Of a stretch of 64,000 nucleotides of DNA, positions 57,374-64,000 are shown piece by piece (position 1 is the stretch's first letter; every line of letters begins with the position of its first letter). Origin of the DNA: Roseateles saccharophilus (GTDB taxonomy: Bacteria; Pseudomonadota; Gammaproteobacteria; Burkholderiales; Burkholderiaceae_C). The DNA is taken from contig NZ_SMBU01000003.1 of assembly GCF_004342485.1 (NCBI RefSeq), positions 186,001 to 250,000 on the forward strand. The letters run 5' to 3'. Under the pieces are notes generated by a model that searched no databases, was not told the DNA's origin, and saw only the letters and a program-made list of their open reading frames with translations. Position numbers and translations under genes: made by a program.

Positions 57374-59281
57374 ATGATTTCGATTCAACTCCCCGACGGC
57401 TCGCGCCGTGAGTACCCCGCCCCGCTGTCGGTCGGCGATGTCGCCGCCAGCATCGGCGCCGGCCTGGCGAAGGCCGCACTGGGCGGCAAGGTGGACGGCA
57501 AGGTCGTCGACCTGAGCTACGTCATCGACAAGGACGCCAGCCTCGCCATCGTCACCGACAAGGACGCCGACGGCCTGGAGCTGATCCGCCACTCGACGGC
57601 CCACCTGCTGGCCTATGCGGTCAAGTCGCTCTACCCGGAAGCTCAGGTCACCATCGGCCCGGTCATCGAGAACGGCTTCTATTACGACTTCGCCTACAAG
57701 CGCCCCTTCACGCCCGAGGACCTGGCCGCCATCGAGGCCAAGATGACCGAGCTGGCAAAGAAGGACGAGAAGGTCGTGCGCCGCGTGCTGCCGCGCGACG
57801 CGGCCGTGGCCCACTTCAAGGCCATGGGCGAGGCCTACAAGGCCGAGATCATCGAGAGCATCCCGGCCGACCAGGATGTGTCGCTGTACGCCGAAGGCGC
57901 CTTCGAGGACCTCTGCCGCGGGCCCCACGTGCCCAGCACGGGCAAGCTCAAGCACTTCAAGCTGATGAAGGTGGCCGGCGCCTACTGGCGCGGCGACCAT
58001 CGCAACGAGCAGCTGCAGCGCATCTACGGCACGGCCTGGGCCACGAAGGACGACCTGCAGAAGTACCTGACGATGCTGGAGGAAGCCGAGAAGCGCGACC
58101 ACCGCAGGCTAGGAAAGGAATTGGACCTCTTCCACATCGACGAGCACGCCCCCGGCGTCGTCTTCTGGCACCCCAAGGGCTGGACGGTCTGGCAGGAGGT
58201 GGAGCAGTACATGCGCCGCGTCTACCGCGACAACGGCTACCAGGAGGTCAAGGGCCCGCAGCTGCTCGACAAGACGCTGTGGGAAGCCACGGGCCACTGG
58301 GACAAGTACCGCGAGAACATGTTCACGACGGAGTCCGAGAAGCGCGACTACGCGCTCAAGCCGATGAACTGCCCCGGCCACATCCTGATCTTCAAGCAGG
58401 GCGTGAAGAGCTACCGCGACCTGCCGCTGCGCTTCGGCGAGTTCGGCCAGTGCCATCGCAACGAGCCGACCGGCGGCCTGCACGGCATCATGCGCGTGCG
58501 CGGCTTCACGCAGGACGACGGCCACATCTTCTGCACGGAAGACCAGATCCAGGGCGAGGTCACGGCCTTCACGGCCCTGCTGCAGAAGGTCTACAAGGAT
58601 TTCGGCTTCACGGACATCATCTACAAGCTGTCCACCCGCCCCGAGAAGCGCATCGGCAGCGAGGAGAGCTGGGACAAGGCCGAGCACGCGCTGGCCGAAG
58701 GTCTGCGCGCGTCCGGCTGCGAGTTCACCTACCTGCCGGGCGAAGGCGCCTTCTACGGCCCCAAGATCGAATACACGCTGAAGGACGCCCTCGGCCGCGA
58801 GTGGCAATGCGGCACCATCCAGGTCGACCCCAACATGCCGGAGCGGCTGGACGCGGCCTTCGTGGACGAAGACGGCGAGCACAAGCGCCCGCTGATGCTG
58901 CACCGCGCCATCGTCGGCAGCCTGGAGCGTTTCATCGGCATCCTGATCGAGCAACACGCCGGCGCCCTGCCCGTCTGGCTGGCGCCGACGCAGGTCGTCG
59001 TGGCCAATATCACCGATTCCCAGGCCGATTACGTTGCGGAAATTGTGAAATCGCTGCAAAAACAAGGGCTTAGGGCCTCAGCCGATTTGCGCAACGAGAA
59101 GATCACCTATAAAATCCGCCAGCATTCCATGCAAAAGCTGCCGTACATCCTCGTCGTAGGCGACAAGGAAAAGGCGAATGGCAGCGTTGCGGTCCGCGCC
59201 CGTGGCAACCAGGATCTGGGCGTGATGCCCCTGCAGGACTTCCTCGATCGGATCTCCGCAGACATCACCAACAAGGTCTGA
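57374..59281 (+). CDS. thrS: Threonyl-tRNA synthetase
   Basis: 635 residues. An N-terminal TGS domain (about 1-60), an editing domain with [12 protein letters not shown] (the HxxxH site), and the class II core with [10 protein letters not shown] (zinc Cys), [30 protein letters not shown] (motif 2) and a C-terminal anticodon-binding domain are present. It charges tRNA-Thr. A GGAG ribosome binding site stands seven bases before the ATG. Expression should be set by the Thr attenuator in the leader. First gene of thrS-infC-rpmI-rplT-pheST. Confidence 0.98.
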   Translation: MISIQLPDGSRREYPAPLSVGDVAASIGAGLAKAALGGKVDGKVVDLSYVIDKDASLAIVTDKDADGLELIRHSTAHLLAYAVKSLYPEAQVTIGPVIENGFYYDFAYKRPFTPEDLAAIEAKMTELAKKDEKVVRRVLPRDAAVAHFKAMGEAYKAEIIESIPADQDVSLYAEGAFEDLCRGPHVPSTGKLKHFKLMKVAGAYWRGDHRNEQLQRIYGTAWATKDDLQKYLTMLEEAEKRDHRRLGKELDLFHIDEHAPGVVFWHPKGWTVWQEVEQYMRRVYRDNGYQEVKGPQLLDKTLWEATGHWDKYRENMFTTESEKRDYALKPMNCPGHILIFKQGVKSYRDLPLRFGEFGQCHRNEPTGGLHGIMRVRGFTQDDGHIFCTEDQIQGEVTAFTALLQKVYKDFGFTDIIYKLSTRPEKRIGSEESWDKAEHALAEGLRASGCEFTYLPGEGAFYGPKIEYTLKDALGREWQCGTIQVDPNMPERLDAAFVDEDGEHKRPLMLHRAIVGSLERFIGILIEQHAGALPVWLAPTQVVVANITDSQADYVAEIVKSLQKQGLRASADLRNEKITYKIRQHSMQKLPYILVVGDKEKANGSVAVRARGNQDLGVMPLQDFLDRISADITNKV

Positions 59282-59347
59282 AACGCCACCCGGGCGCGCT
59301 TCTGTTTTTTGTGGCCCCTCGCCTTGGGCCGTTGAAAGGTCCACACC

Positions 59348-59893
59348 ATCGCTACGTTTGCCGACCGTCGTGCGATTCCGGAGCGCAAGCACCGGTTGAA
59401 CCGCGAAATCATGGCTCCCGAAGTCCGTCTGAACGGCCCCGAGAACGAACCCATCGGAATCGTCAGCATCCAGGAGGCCCTGCGAATGGCGGGCGACATG
59501 GATGTGGACCTGGTCGAGATCTCCGCCACCGCCAATCCGCCGGTCTGCCGGCTGATGGACTACGGCAAGTTCAAATACCAGGAGCAAAAGCGCGCCGCCG
59601 AAGCCAAGGCCAAGCAGAAGATCATCGAAATCAAGGAAGTCAAATTCCGCCCGGGCACGGACGAAGGCGACTACCAGATCAAGATGCGCAACCTGCGTCG
59701 CTTCATCGCCGAAGACGGCGACAAGGGCAAGGTCACGCTGCGCTACCGGGGCCGCGAGATCACCCACCAGGATATCGGCATGCGATTGCTGGAGCGGATC
59801 CGCGACGAACTGGCCGACGTGGCAGTGGTCGAGAACATGCCGAAGCTCGAAGGTCGGCAGATGATCATGGTCCTGGCGCCGAAAAAGCGCTGA
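59348..59893 (+). CDS. infC: Translation initiation factor IF-3, ATC start
   Basis: 181 residues if read from ATC at 59348; the first ATG in frame (59396) would remove 16 conserved-looking residues ([19 protein letters not shown]). IF-3 genes characteristically use rare start codons (AUU in E. coli) for autoregulation, and AAAGG lies nine bases upstream of this ATC. The body is typical: [40 protein letters not shown] and the C-domain [20 protein letters not shown]. It discriminates start codons and keeps 30S subunits free. Confidence 0.93.
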   Translation: MATFADRRAIPERKHRLNREIMAPEVRLNGPENEPIGIVSIQEALRMAGDMDVDLVEISATANPPVCRLMDYGKFKYQEQKRAAEAKAKQKIIEIKEVKFRPGTDEGDYQIKMRNLRRFIAEDGDKGKVTLRYRGREITHQDIGMRLLERIRDELADVAVVENMPKLEGRQMIMVLAPKKR

Positions 59894-60014
59894 GACCGAA
59901 ACGAGTTCAACCGGTCGGTTTGGTCGCTGGCCGGTTCACAAGTCTCCTGAGGCCAACAAGCGTGACGGGCTCTTTCGTCACCGCCCCAGGGACACACTTA
60001 AAAGGAGCATTCAC

Positions 60015-60218
60015 ATGCCCAAGATGAAGACCAAGAGCAGCGCGAAAAAGCGTTTTCGCGTTCGTCCGGGTGGCACCGTCAAGCGCGGTCAGGCGTTCAA
60101 GCGCCACATCCTGACCAAGAAGACCACGAAGAACAAGCGTCAGCTTCGCGGCGCCGTGACCGTGCACGAGACCAACATGGGCCACATGGCTCAGATGTTG
60201 CCTTTCGCCGGCCTGTAA
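60015..60218 (+). CDS. rpmI: Ribosomal protein bL35
   Basis: 67 residues with the typical start [16 protein letters not shown] and the [21 protein letters not shown] segment. A strong AAAGGAG ribosome binding site is present. The 121-bp gap to infC contains overlapping inverted repeats (AACCGG...CCGGTT; GACCG...CGGTC) that may serve the L20-mediated control known for this operon. Confidence 0.97.
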   Translation: MPKMKTKSSAKKRFRVRPGGTVKRGQAFKRHILTKKTTKNKRQLRGAVTVHETNMGHMAQMLPFAGL

Positions 60219-60244
60219 TCCACCAAGACTAGAAGGAGAAACAT

Positions 60245-60601
60245 ATGCCTCGCGTCAAACGTGGTGTTACCGCTCGCGCCCGTCACAAGAAGGTCCTGGC
60301 CCTCGCCAAGGGCTTCCGCGGTCGTCGTAAGAACGTCTTCCGCATCGCCAAACAGGCGGTGATGAAGGCGGGCCAATACGCCTACCGTGACCGCCGCACC
60401 AAGAAGCGCGTGTTCCGTCAGCTGTGGATCGCCCGTATCAACGCCGCCTCGCGTGGCCTGGGCCTGTCCTACAGCAAGTTCGTGGCGGGTCTGAAGAAGG
60501 CCCAGATCGAGATCGACCGCAAGGTTCTCGCCGATCTGGCCGTCAACGACCCGGCTGGTTTTGCCAGCATCTTCGCCAAGGTGAAGGCCGCGCTCGCCTG
60601 A
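60245..60601 (+). CDS. rplT: Ribosomal protein bL20
   Basis: 118 residues ([20 protein letters not shown], then [20 protein letters not shown]). It binds 23S rRNA early in 50S assembly and in E. coli represses rpmI-rplT translation. It follows rpmI by 26 bp with an AGGAG ribosome binding site and ends just before the terminator. Confidence 0.98.
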   Translation: MPRVKRGVTARARHKKVLALAKGFRGRRKNVFRIAKQAVMKAGQYAYRDRRTKKRVFRQLWIARINAASRGLGLSYSKFVAGLKKAQIEIDRKVLADLAVNDPAGFASIFAKVKAALA

Positions 60602-60643
60602 TTGCGACCCGCTCCGGCTCACGTCGGAGCACGCAAACTTTCG

Positions 60644-60673
60644 GGGCCGGTCACTGCGTGACCGGCCCTTTTT
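60644..60673 (+). terminator. Intrinsic terminator between rplT and pheS
   Basis: GGGCCGGTCAC and GTGACCGGCCC form an 11-bp stem with a TGC loop, followed by TTTTTG. It lies 43 bp after rplT and 43 bp before pheS. A second hairpin (GCTCCG...CGGAGC, 60611-60630) precedes it. In E. coli pheST is controlled by a Phe-rich leader peptide; no Phe-rich short frame is visible here, so this may be a simple terminator or a leader-independent attenuator. Confidence 0.85.
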
Positions 60674-60716
60674 GTCTTCGACGCAAGGGCTGCACCCTTG
60701 TCATCCCGAATTCCGA

Positions 60717-61760
60717 ATGTCTGATCTCGACGCTCTTCTTGAAGCGGCACGCAGCGACTTTGCCGCCGCGCCCACGCCGGCCGAACTCGAAAACGCCAAG
60801 GCCCGTTTCCTCGGCAAGTCCGGCCGTGTGACCGAACTGATGAAGGGCCTGGGCGCCCTCAGCATCGAGGAAAAGAAGACCCGCGGCGCCGAGATCAACC
60901 AGCTGAAAGTCGGCATCGAAGCCGCCCTCACTGCACGCCGCGATGCGCTCGCCGCCGCCGAGCTGGAGAAACAGCTCAAGGCCGAGGCGCTGGACGTGAC
61001 GCTGCCCGGCCGCCAGCGCGGCACCGCCGGCCTGCATCCGATCACGCGCGCGATGGAGCGCATCGAGGCCATCTTCAGCTCGATGGGCTTCGACGTGGCC
61101 GACGGCCCCGAGATCGAGACCGACTGGTACAGCTTCTCGGCGCTGAACAACCCCGAGAACCACCCAGCCCGCTCCATGCAGGACACCTTCTACGTCGACA
61201 TGAAGGACGAGAACGGTGCCTGGCTGAACCTGCGCCCGCACACCAGCCCGATGCAGATTCGCTACGCGCAGGCCCATGCCAAGCGCTATGCCGGCCAGGA
61301 GCACATGCCCGAGATCCGCGTCATCGCGCCGGGCCGCACCTACCGCGTCGACAGCGACGCGACCCACTCGCCGATGTTCCACCAGGTCGAAGGCCTGTGG
61401 GTGGGCGAGAACATCTCGTTCAAGGACCTGAAGGCGGTCTACCTGAACTTCATCACCGCCTTCTTCGAGACCGACCAGCTGCAGCTGCGCTTCCGCCCCA
61501 GCTACTTCCCGTTCACCGAGCCCAGCGCCGAGATCGACATCATGTTCGAGAGCGGCCCGCTGAAGGGCCGCTGGCTGGAAGTCTCCGGCTCCGGCCAGGT
61601 GCACCCGCAGGTCATCCGCAACATGGGCCTGGACCCGGAGCGCTACATCGGCTTCGCGTTCGGCTCCGGCATCGACCGCCTGGCCATGCTGCGCTACGGC
61701 GTCAACGACCTGCGCGCCTTCTTCGACGGCGACCTCCGCTTCCTGGCTCAGTTCCGCTGA
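60717..61760 (+). CDS. pheS: Phenylalanyl-tRNA synthetase alpha subunit
   Basis: 347 residues from ATG 60717. The N-terminal coiled coil ([20 protein letters not shown]) precedes the class II catalytic core: [34 protein letters not shown] (motif region), [26 protein letters not shown] (motif 2) and [17 protein letters not shown] (motif 3). It pairs with PheT as an alpha2-beta2 enzyme. pheT starts 41 bp downstream. Confidence 0.98.
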   Translation: MSDLDALLEAARSDFAAAPTPAELENAKARFLGKSGRVTELMKGLGALSIEEKKTRGAEINQLKVGIEAALTARRDALAAAELEKQLKAEALDVTLPGRQRGTAGLHPITRAMERIEAIFSSMGFDVADGPEIETDWYSFSALNNPENHPARSMQDTFYVDMKDENGAWLNLRPHTSPMQIRYAQAHAKRYAGQEHMPEIRVIAPGRTYRVDSDATHSPMFHQVEGLWVGENISFKDLKAVYLNFITAFFETDQLQLRFRPSYFPFTEPSAEIDIMFESGPLKGRWLEVSGSGQVHPQVIRNMGLDPERYIGFAFGSGIDRLAMLRYGVNDLRAFFDGDLRFLAQFR

Positions 61761-61801
61761 GCCATCGAAGTTTCAGGCAGTTCAAGTAATTCAGAAGAAC
61801 C

Positions 61802-64000
61802 ATGCAATTCCCCGAGTCCTGGCTGCGCGAGTTCTGCAATCCGCCGCTGTCCACCGAGAAACTGGCCGAACTCCTGACCATGTCTGGCATGGAGGTCGAA
61901 GAGCTGCGCCCCGTCGCGCCGCCCTTCCACGGCATCGTCGTCGCCGAAATCCTCGAAGCCGAGCAGCACCCCAACGCCGACAAGCTGCGCGTCTGCAAGG
62001 TCAACGCCGGCGGTGCGGAGCCGCTGCAGATCGTCTGCGGCGCGCCCAATGCCCGCGCCGGCATCAAGGTGCCGCTGGCCACTGTCGGCGCCGAACTGCC
62101 CCCCGGTGAAGACGGCAAGGCCTTCAAGATCGGCGTGGGCAAGCTGCGCGGCGTCGAGAGCTTCGGCATGCTGTGCTCGGCCCGCGAGCTCAAGCTCAGC
62201 GAAGACCATGGCGGCCTGCTGGAGCTGGCTGCCGACGCCGTCATCGGCGAAGACATCCGCAAGCACCTGAACCTCGACGACACGCTGTTCACCCTGAAGC
62301 TGACGCCCAACCTGGGCCATGGCCTGAGCGTGTTCGGCATCGCCCGCGAGGTCGCCGCGCTGACCGGCGCGCCCCTGCTCAAGGCCGAGTTCCCGGCCGT
62401 GCAGCCTTCGCTCGACGACAAACTCCCCGTGCGCGTGGAAGCCACCGACCTGTGCGGCCGTTTCTCGGGCCGCATCGTCAAGGGCATAGACACGAAGGCT
62501 CAGACGCCGGCCTGGATGGTCCGGCGCCTGGAGCGCTGCGGCCAGCGCTCGGTGACGGCCCTGGTCGACATCTCCAACTACGTGATGTTCGAGTACGGCC
62601 GCCCGTCTCACATCTTCGACCTGGACAAGATCAGCGGCGAACTGGTCGTGCGCTGGGGCAAGGCCGGCGAGCAGCTCAAGCTGCTGAACGGCAACACCAT
62701 CACCGTCGACGAGAAGGTCGGCGTCATCGCCGACGCGCGGGAAGTCGAGTCCCTAGCGGGCATCATGGGCGGCGACCACACCGCCGTGTCCGACGACACG
62801 CGCAACGTCTACGTCGAAGCCGCCTTCTGGTGGCCCGAGGCCGTCATGGGCCGCGGCCGTCGCTACAACTTCTCGACCGATGCCGGCCACCGCTTCGAGC
62901 GCGGCGTCGACCCATCGCAAACCGTCGAGCACATCGAGCGCATCACGCAGCTCATCGTCGACATCTGCGGCACGGCCGACACCCAGGTCGGCGCTATGGA
63001 CGACCAGGTGCCCAACATACCGGTGCGCAAGCCCGTGGCGTTGCGCGTCGCCCGCGCCGCCAAGATCATCGGCATGCCGCTGACCCAGGCCCAGTGCGAA
63101 GGCGTATTCACACGCCTGGGCCTGCCCTTCTGCGCTGCTGACGGCGTGATCACGGTGACACCGCCGAGCTGGCGCTTCGACATCCAGATCGAGGAAGACC
63201 TCATCGAGGAAGTCATCCGCGTTCTGGGCTATCCGACGCTGCCGTCCACCGCACCACTGGCGCCCATCGTCGGTCGCGTGTGCTCGGAGTCGCGCCAGGC
63301 GACGCACGCACTGCGCCGCGCCGTTGCCGCGCGCGACTACTTCGAGACGATCAACTTCAGCTTCGTCGAGGAACGCTGGGAGCGCGAGCTGGCCGGCGTC
63401 GCCGATCCGATCAAGCTGCTCAATCCCATCGCCGCACCGCTGTCGGTGATGCGCACCAGCCTCATCGGCAGCCTCGTGCAGGTGCTGCGCCACAACCAGA
63501 CCCGTCGTGCGACGCGCGTGCGCGTGTTCGAGCTGGGCCGTGTCTTCAAGCGCGATGCCGGCGTCGCCAACGGCCCGCTGAGCGTTGCCGGCATCGAACA
63601 GCCGCTGCGCCTGGGCGGCTTGGCCTGGGGTGCGGCCGATCAGCAGCAATGGAGCCAGCGTGACCGCGCCGTCGACTTCTTCGACGTGAAGGGCGACCTG
63701 GAAGCCCTGTTCGCGCCGCAGACGCTGAGCTTCGAAGCCGCCGAGCACCCCGCCCTGCATCCGGGCCGCAGCGCCCGCGTGAGCCTGAACGGCACCATCG
63801 TCGGCGTCGTCGGTGAACTGCACCCGCGCTGGCGCCAGGCCTACGAGATCAGCGGCGGCGCGCCCGTCGTCTTCGAGCTGGACCTCAACGCCGCGCTAGC
63901 TCGCACACTGCCGCAGGGCCAGCCGCTGCCGCGCCAGCAGGCCGTGCAGCGCGACCTGGCCCTGGTGGTAAAGGACAGCATCAGCCACGACGCGCTGATG
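61802..64000 (+). CDS. pheT: Phenylalanyl-tRNA synthetase beta subunit, 3' part cut by the window
   Basis: 733 codons are visible from ATG 61802; the frame is open to the last base. Domains in order: tRNA-binding OB fold ([30 protein letters not shown]), B3/B4 editing domain ([24 protein letters not shown]), B5 domain ([21 protein letters not shown]) and the catalytic-like core ([15 protein letters not shown]). The C-terminal anticodon-binding domain is just beginning ([14 protein letters not shown]), so about 70 residues lie outside. Confidence 0.97.
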   Translation, partial: MQFPESWLREFCNPPLSTEKLAELLTMSGMEVEELRPVAPPFHGIVVAEILEAEQHPNADKLRVCKVNAGGAEPLQIVCGAPNARAGIKVPLATVGAELPPGEDGKAFKIGVGKLRGVESFGMLCSARELKLSEDHGGLLELAADAVIGEDIRKHLNLDDTLFTLKLTPNLGHGLSVFGIAREVAALTGAPLLKAEFPAVQPSLDDKLPVRVEATDLCGRFSGRIVKGIDTKAQTPAWMVRRLERCGQRSVTALVDISNYVMFEYGRPSHIFDLDKISGELVVRWGKAGEQLKLLNGNTITVDEKVGVIADAREVESLAGIMGGDHTAVSDDTRNVYVEAAFWWPEAVMGRGRRYNFSTDAGHRFERGVDPSQTVEHIERITQLIVDICGTADTQVGAMDDQVPNIPVRKPVALRVARAAKIIGMPLTQAQCEGVFTRLGLPFCAADGVITVTPPSWRFDIQIEEDLIEEVIRVLGYPTLPSTAPLAPIVGRVCSESRQATHALRRAVAARDYFETINFSFVEERWERELAGVADPIKLLNPIAAPLSVMRTSLIGSLVQVLRHNQTRRATRVRVFELGRVFKRDAGVANGPLSVAGIEQPLRLGGLAWGAADQQQWSQRDRAVDFFDVKGDLEALFAPQTLSFEAAEHPALHPGRSARVSLNGTIVGVVGELHPRWRQAYEISGGAPVVFELDLNAALARTLPQGQPLPRQQAVQRDLALVVKDSISHDALM

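Noticed and set aside
60602-60716. A Phe-rich leader peptide for pheST like that of E. coli
   Set aside because: The segment has a strong terminator but no short frame with several Phe codons, so peptide-based attenuation is not supported here.

Overview
The window is about 64 kb of high-GC DNA (core genes close to 70 percent GC with strong GC3 codon bias). Gene content points to a betaproteobacterium of the order Burkholderiales, probably of the Roseateles/Rubrivivax/Ideonella type: guaB-guaA, smpB-ratA-rnfH, a DUF934-type cys operon, PEP-CTERM sorting, a TorF-type porin and an MCE/Mla-like lipid transport operon with a STAS-fused permease. The genus is inference.

Left part (1-11.5 kb) is accessory. 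A secreted protein runs off the left edge, followed by a hybrid histidine kinase. A decayed genomic island then seems to run up to the 3' end of guaA: a SNF2/SWIM helicase, an AbiE-type toxin-antitoxin pair with its operator, a truncated phage-P4-type integrase, a DUF3800 protein, a frameshifted antitoxin and several gene scraps. An 18-bp imperfect copy of the last guaA codons at 3680-3697 lies in direct orientation to the real guaA end at 11520-11537, as expected for an element that used guaA as its attachment site.

From 11.5 to 31.3 kb the chromosome is core: guaB, a Tet-like MFS pump and guaA; DUF4124, rnfH, ratA and smpB (the smpB 3' end carries one copy of a duplicated double-hairpin repeat); an outer-membrane barrel protein and ybiB. 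Then comes a tightly overlapping sulfate-assimilation operon (TauE-cysI-DUF934-GST-cysH-cysD-cysN-cobA) that continues into fdxA and a ferredoxin-NADP reductase, a likely electron route to sulfite reductase. A TPP riboswitch precedes a TonB-dependent receptor, followed by two identical tRNA-Asn genes.

From 32 to 37.7 kb an ECF sigma/anti-sigma operon reads leftward through a subtilase, a TorF-like porin and a cytochrome lipoprotein into a haem-motif barrel gene broken by several lesions. From 37.8 to 57.2 kb lie the Mla-like transporter, cutA, redox and acyltransferase genes, a metallophosphoesterase, a PEP-CTERM protein, a dihaem peroxidase, tex, a second TonB receptor, a patatin and a glycine-zipper lipoprotein.

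The right end (57.2-64 kb) is thrS-infC-rpmI-rplT-pheS-pheT. The thrS leader encodes a 13-residue peptide with seven threonines, followed by mutually exclusive RNA hairpins and an intrinsic terminator: a ribosome-mediated attenuator sensing charged tRNA-Thr. infC appears to start at ATC. The attenuator, the guaA-linked island and the smpB repeat are the most noteworthy points.
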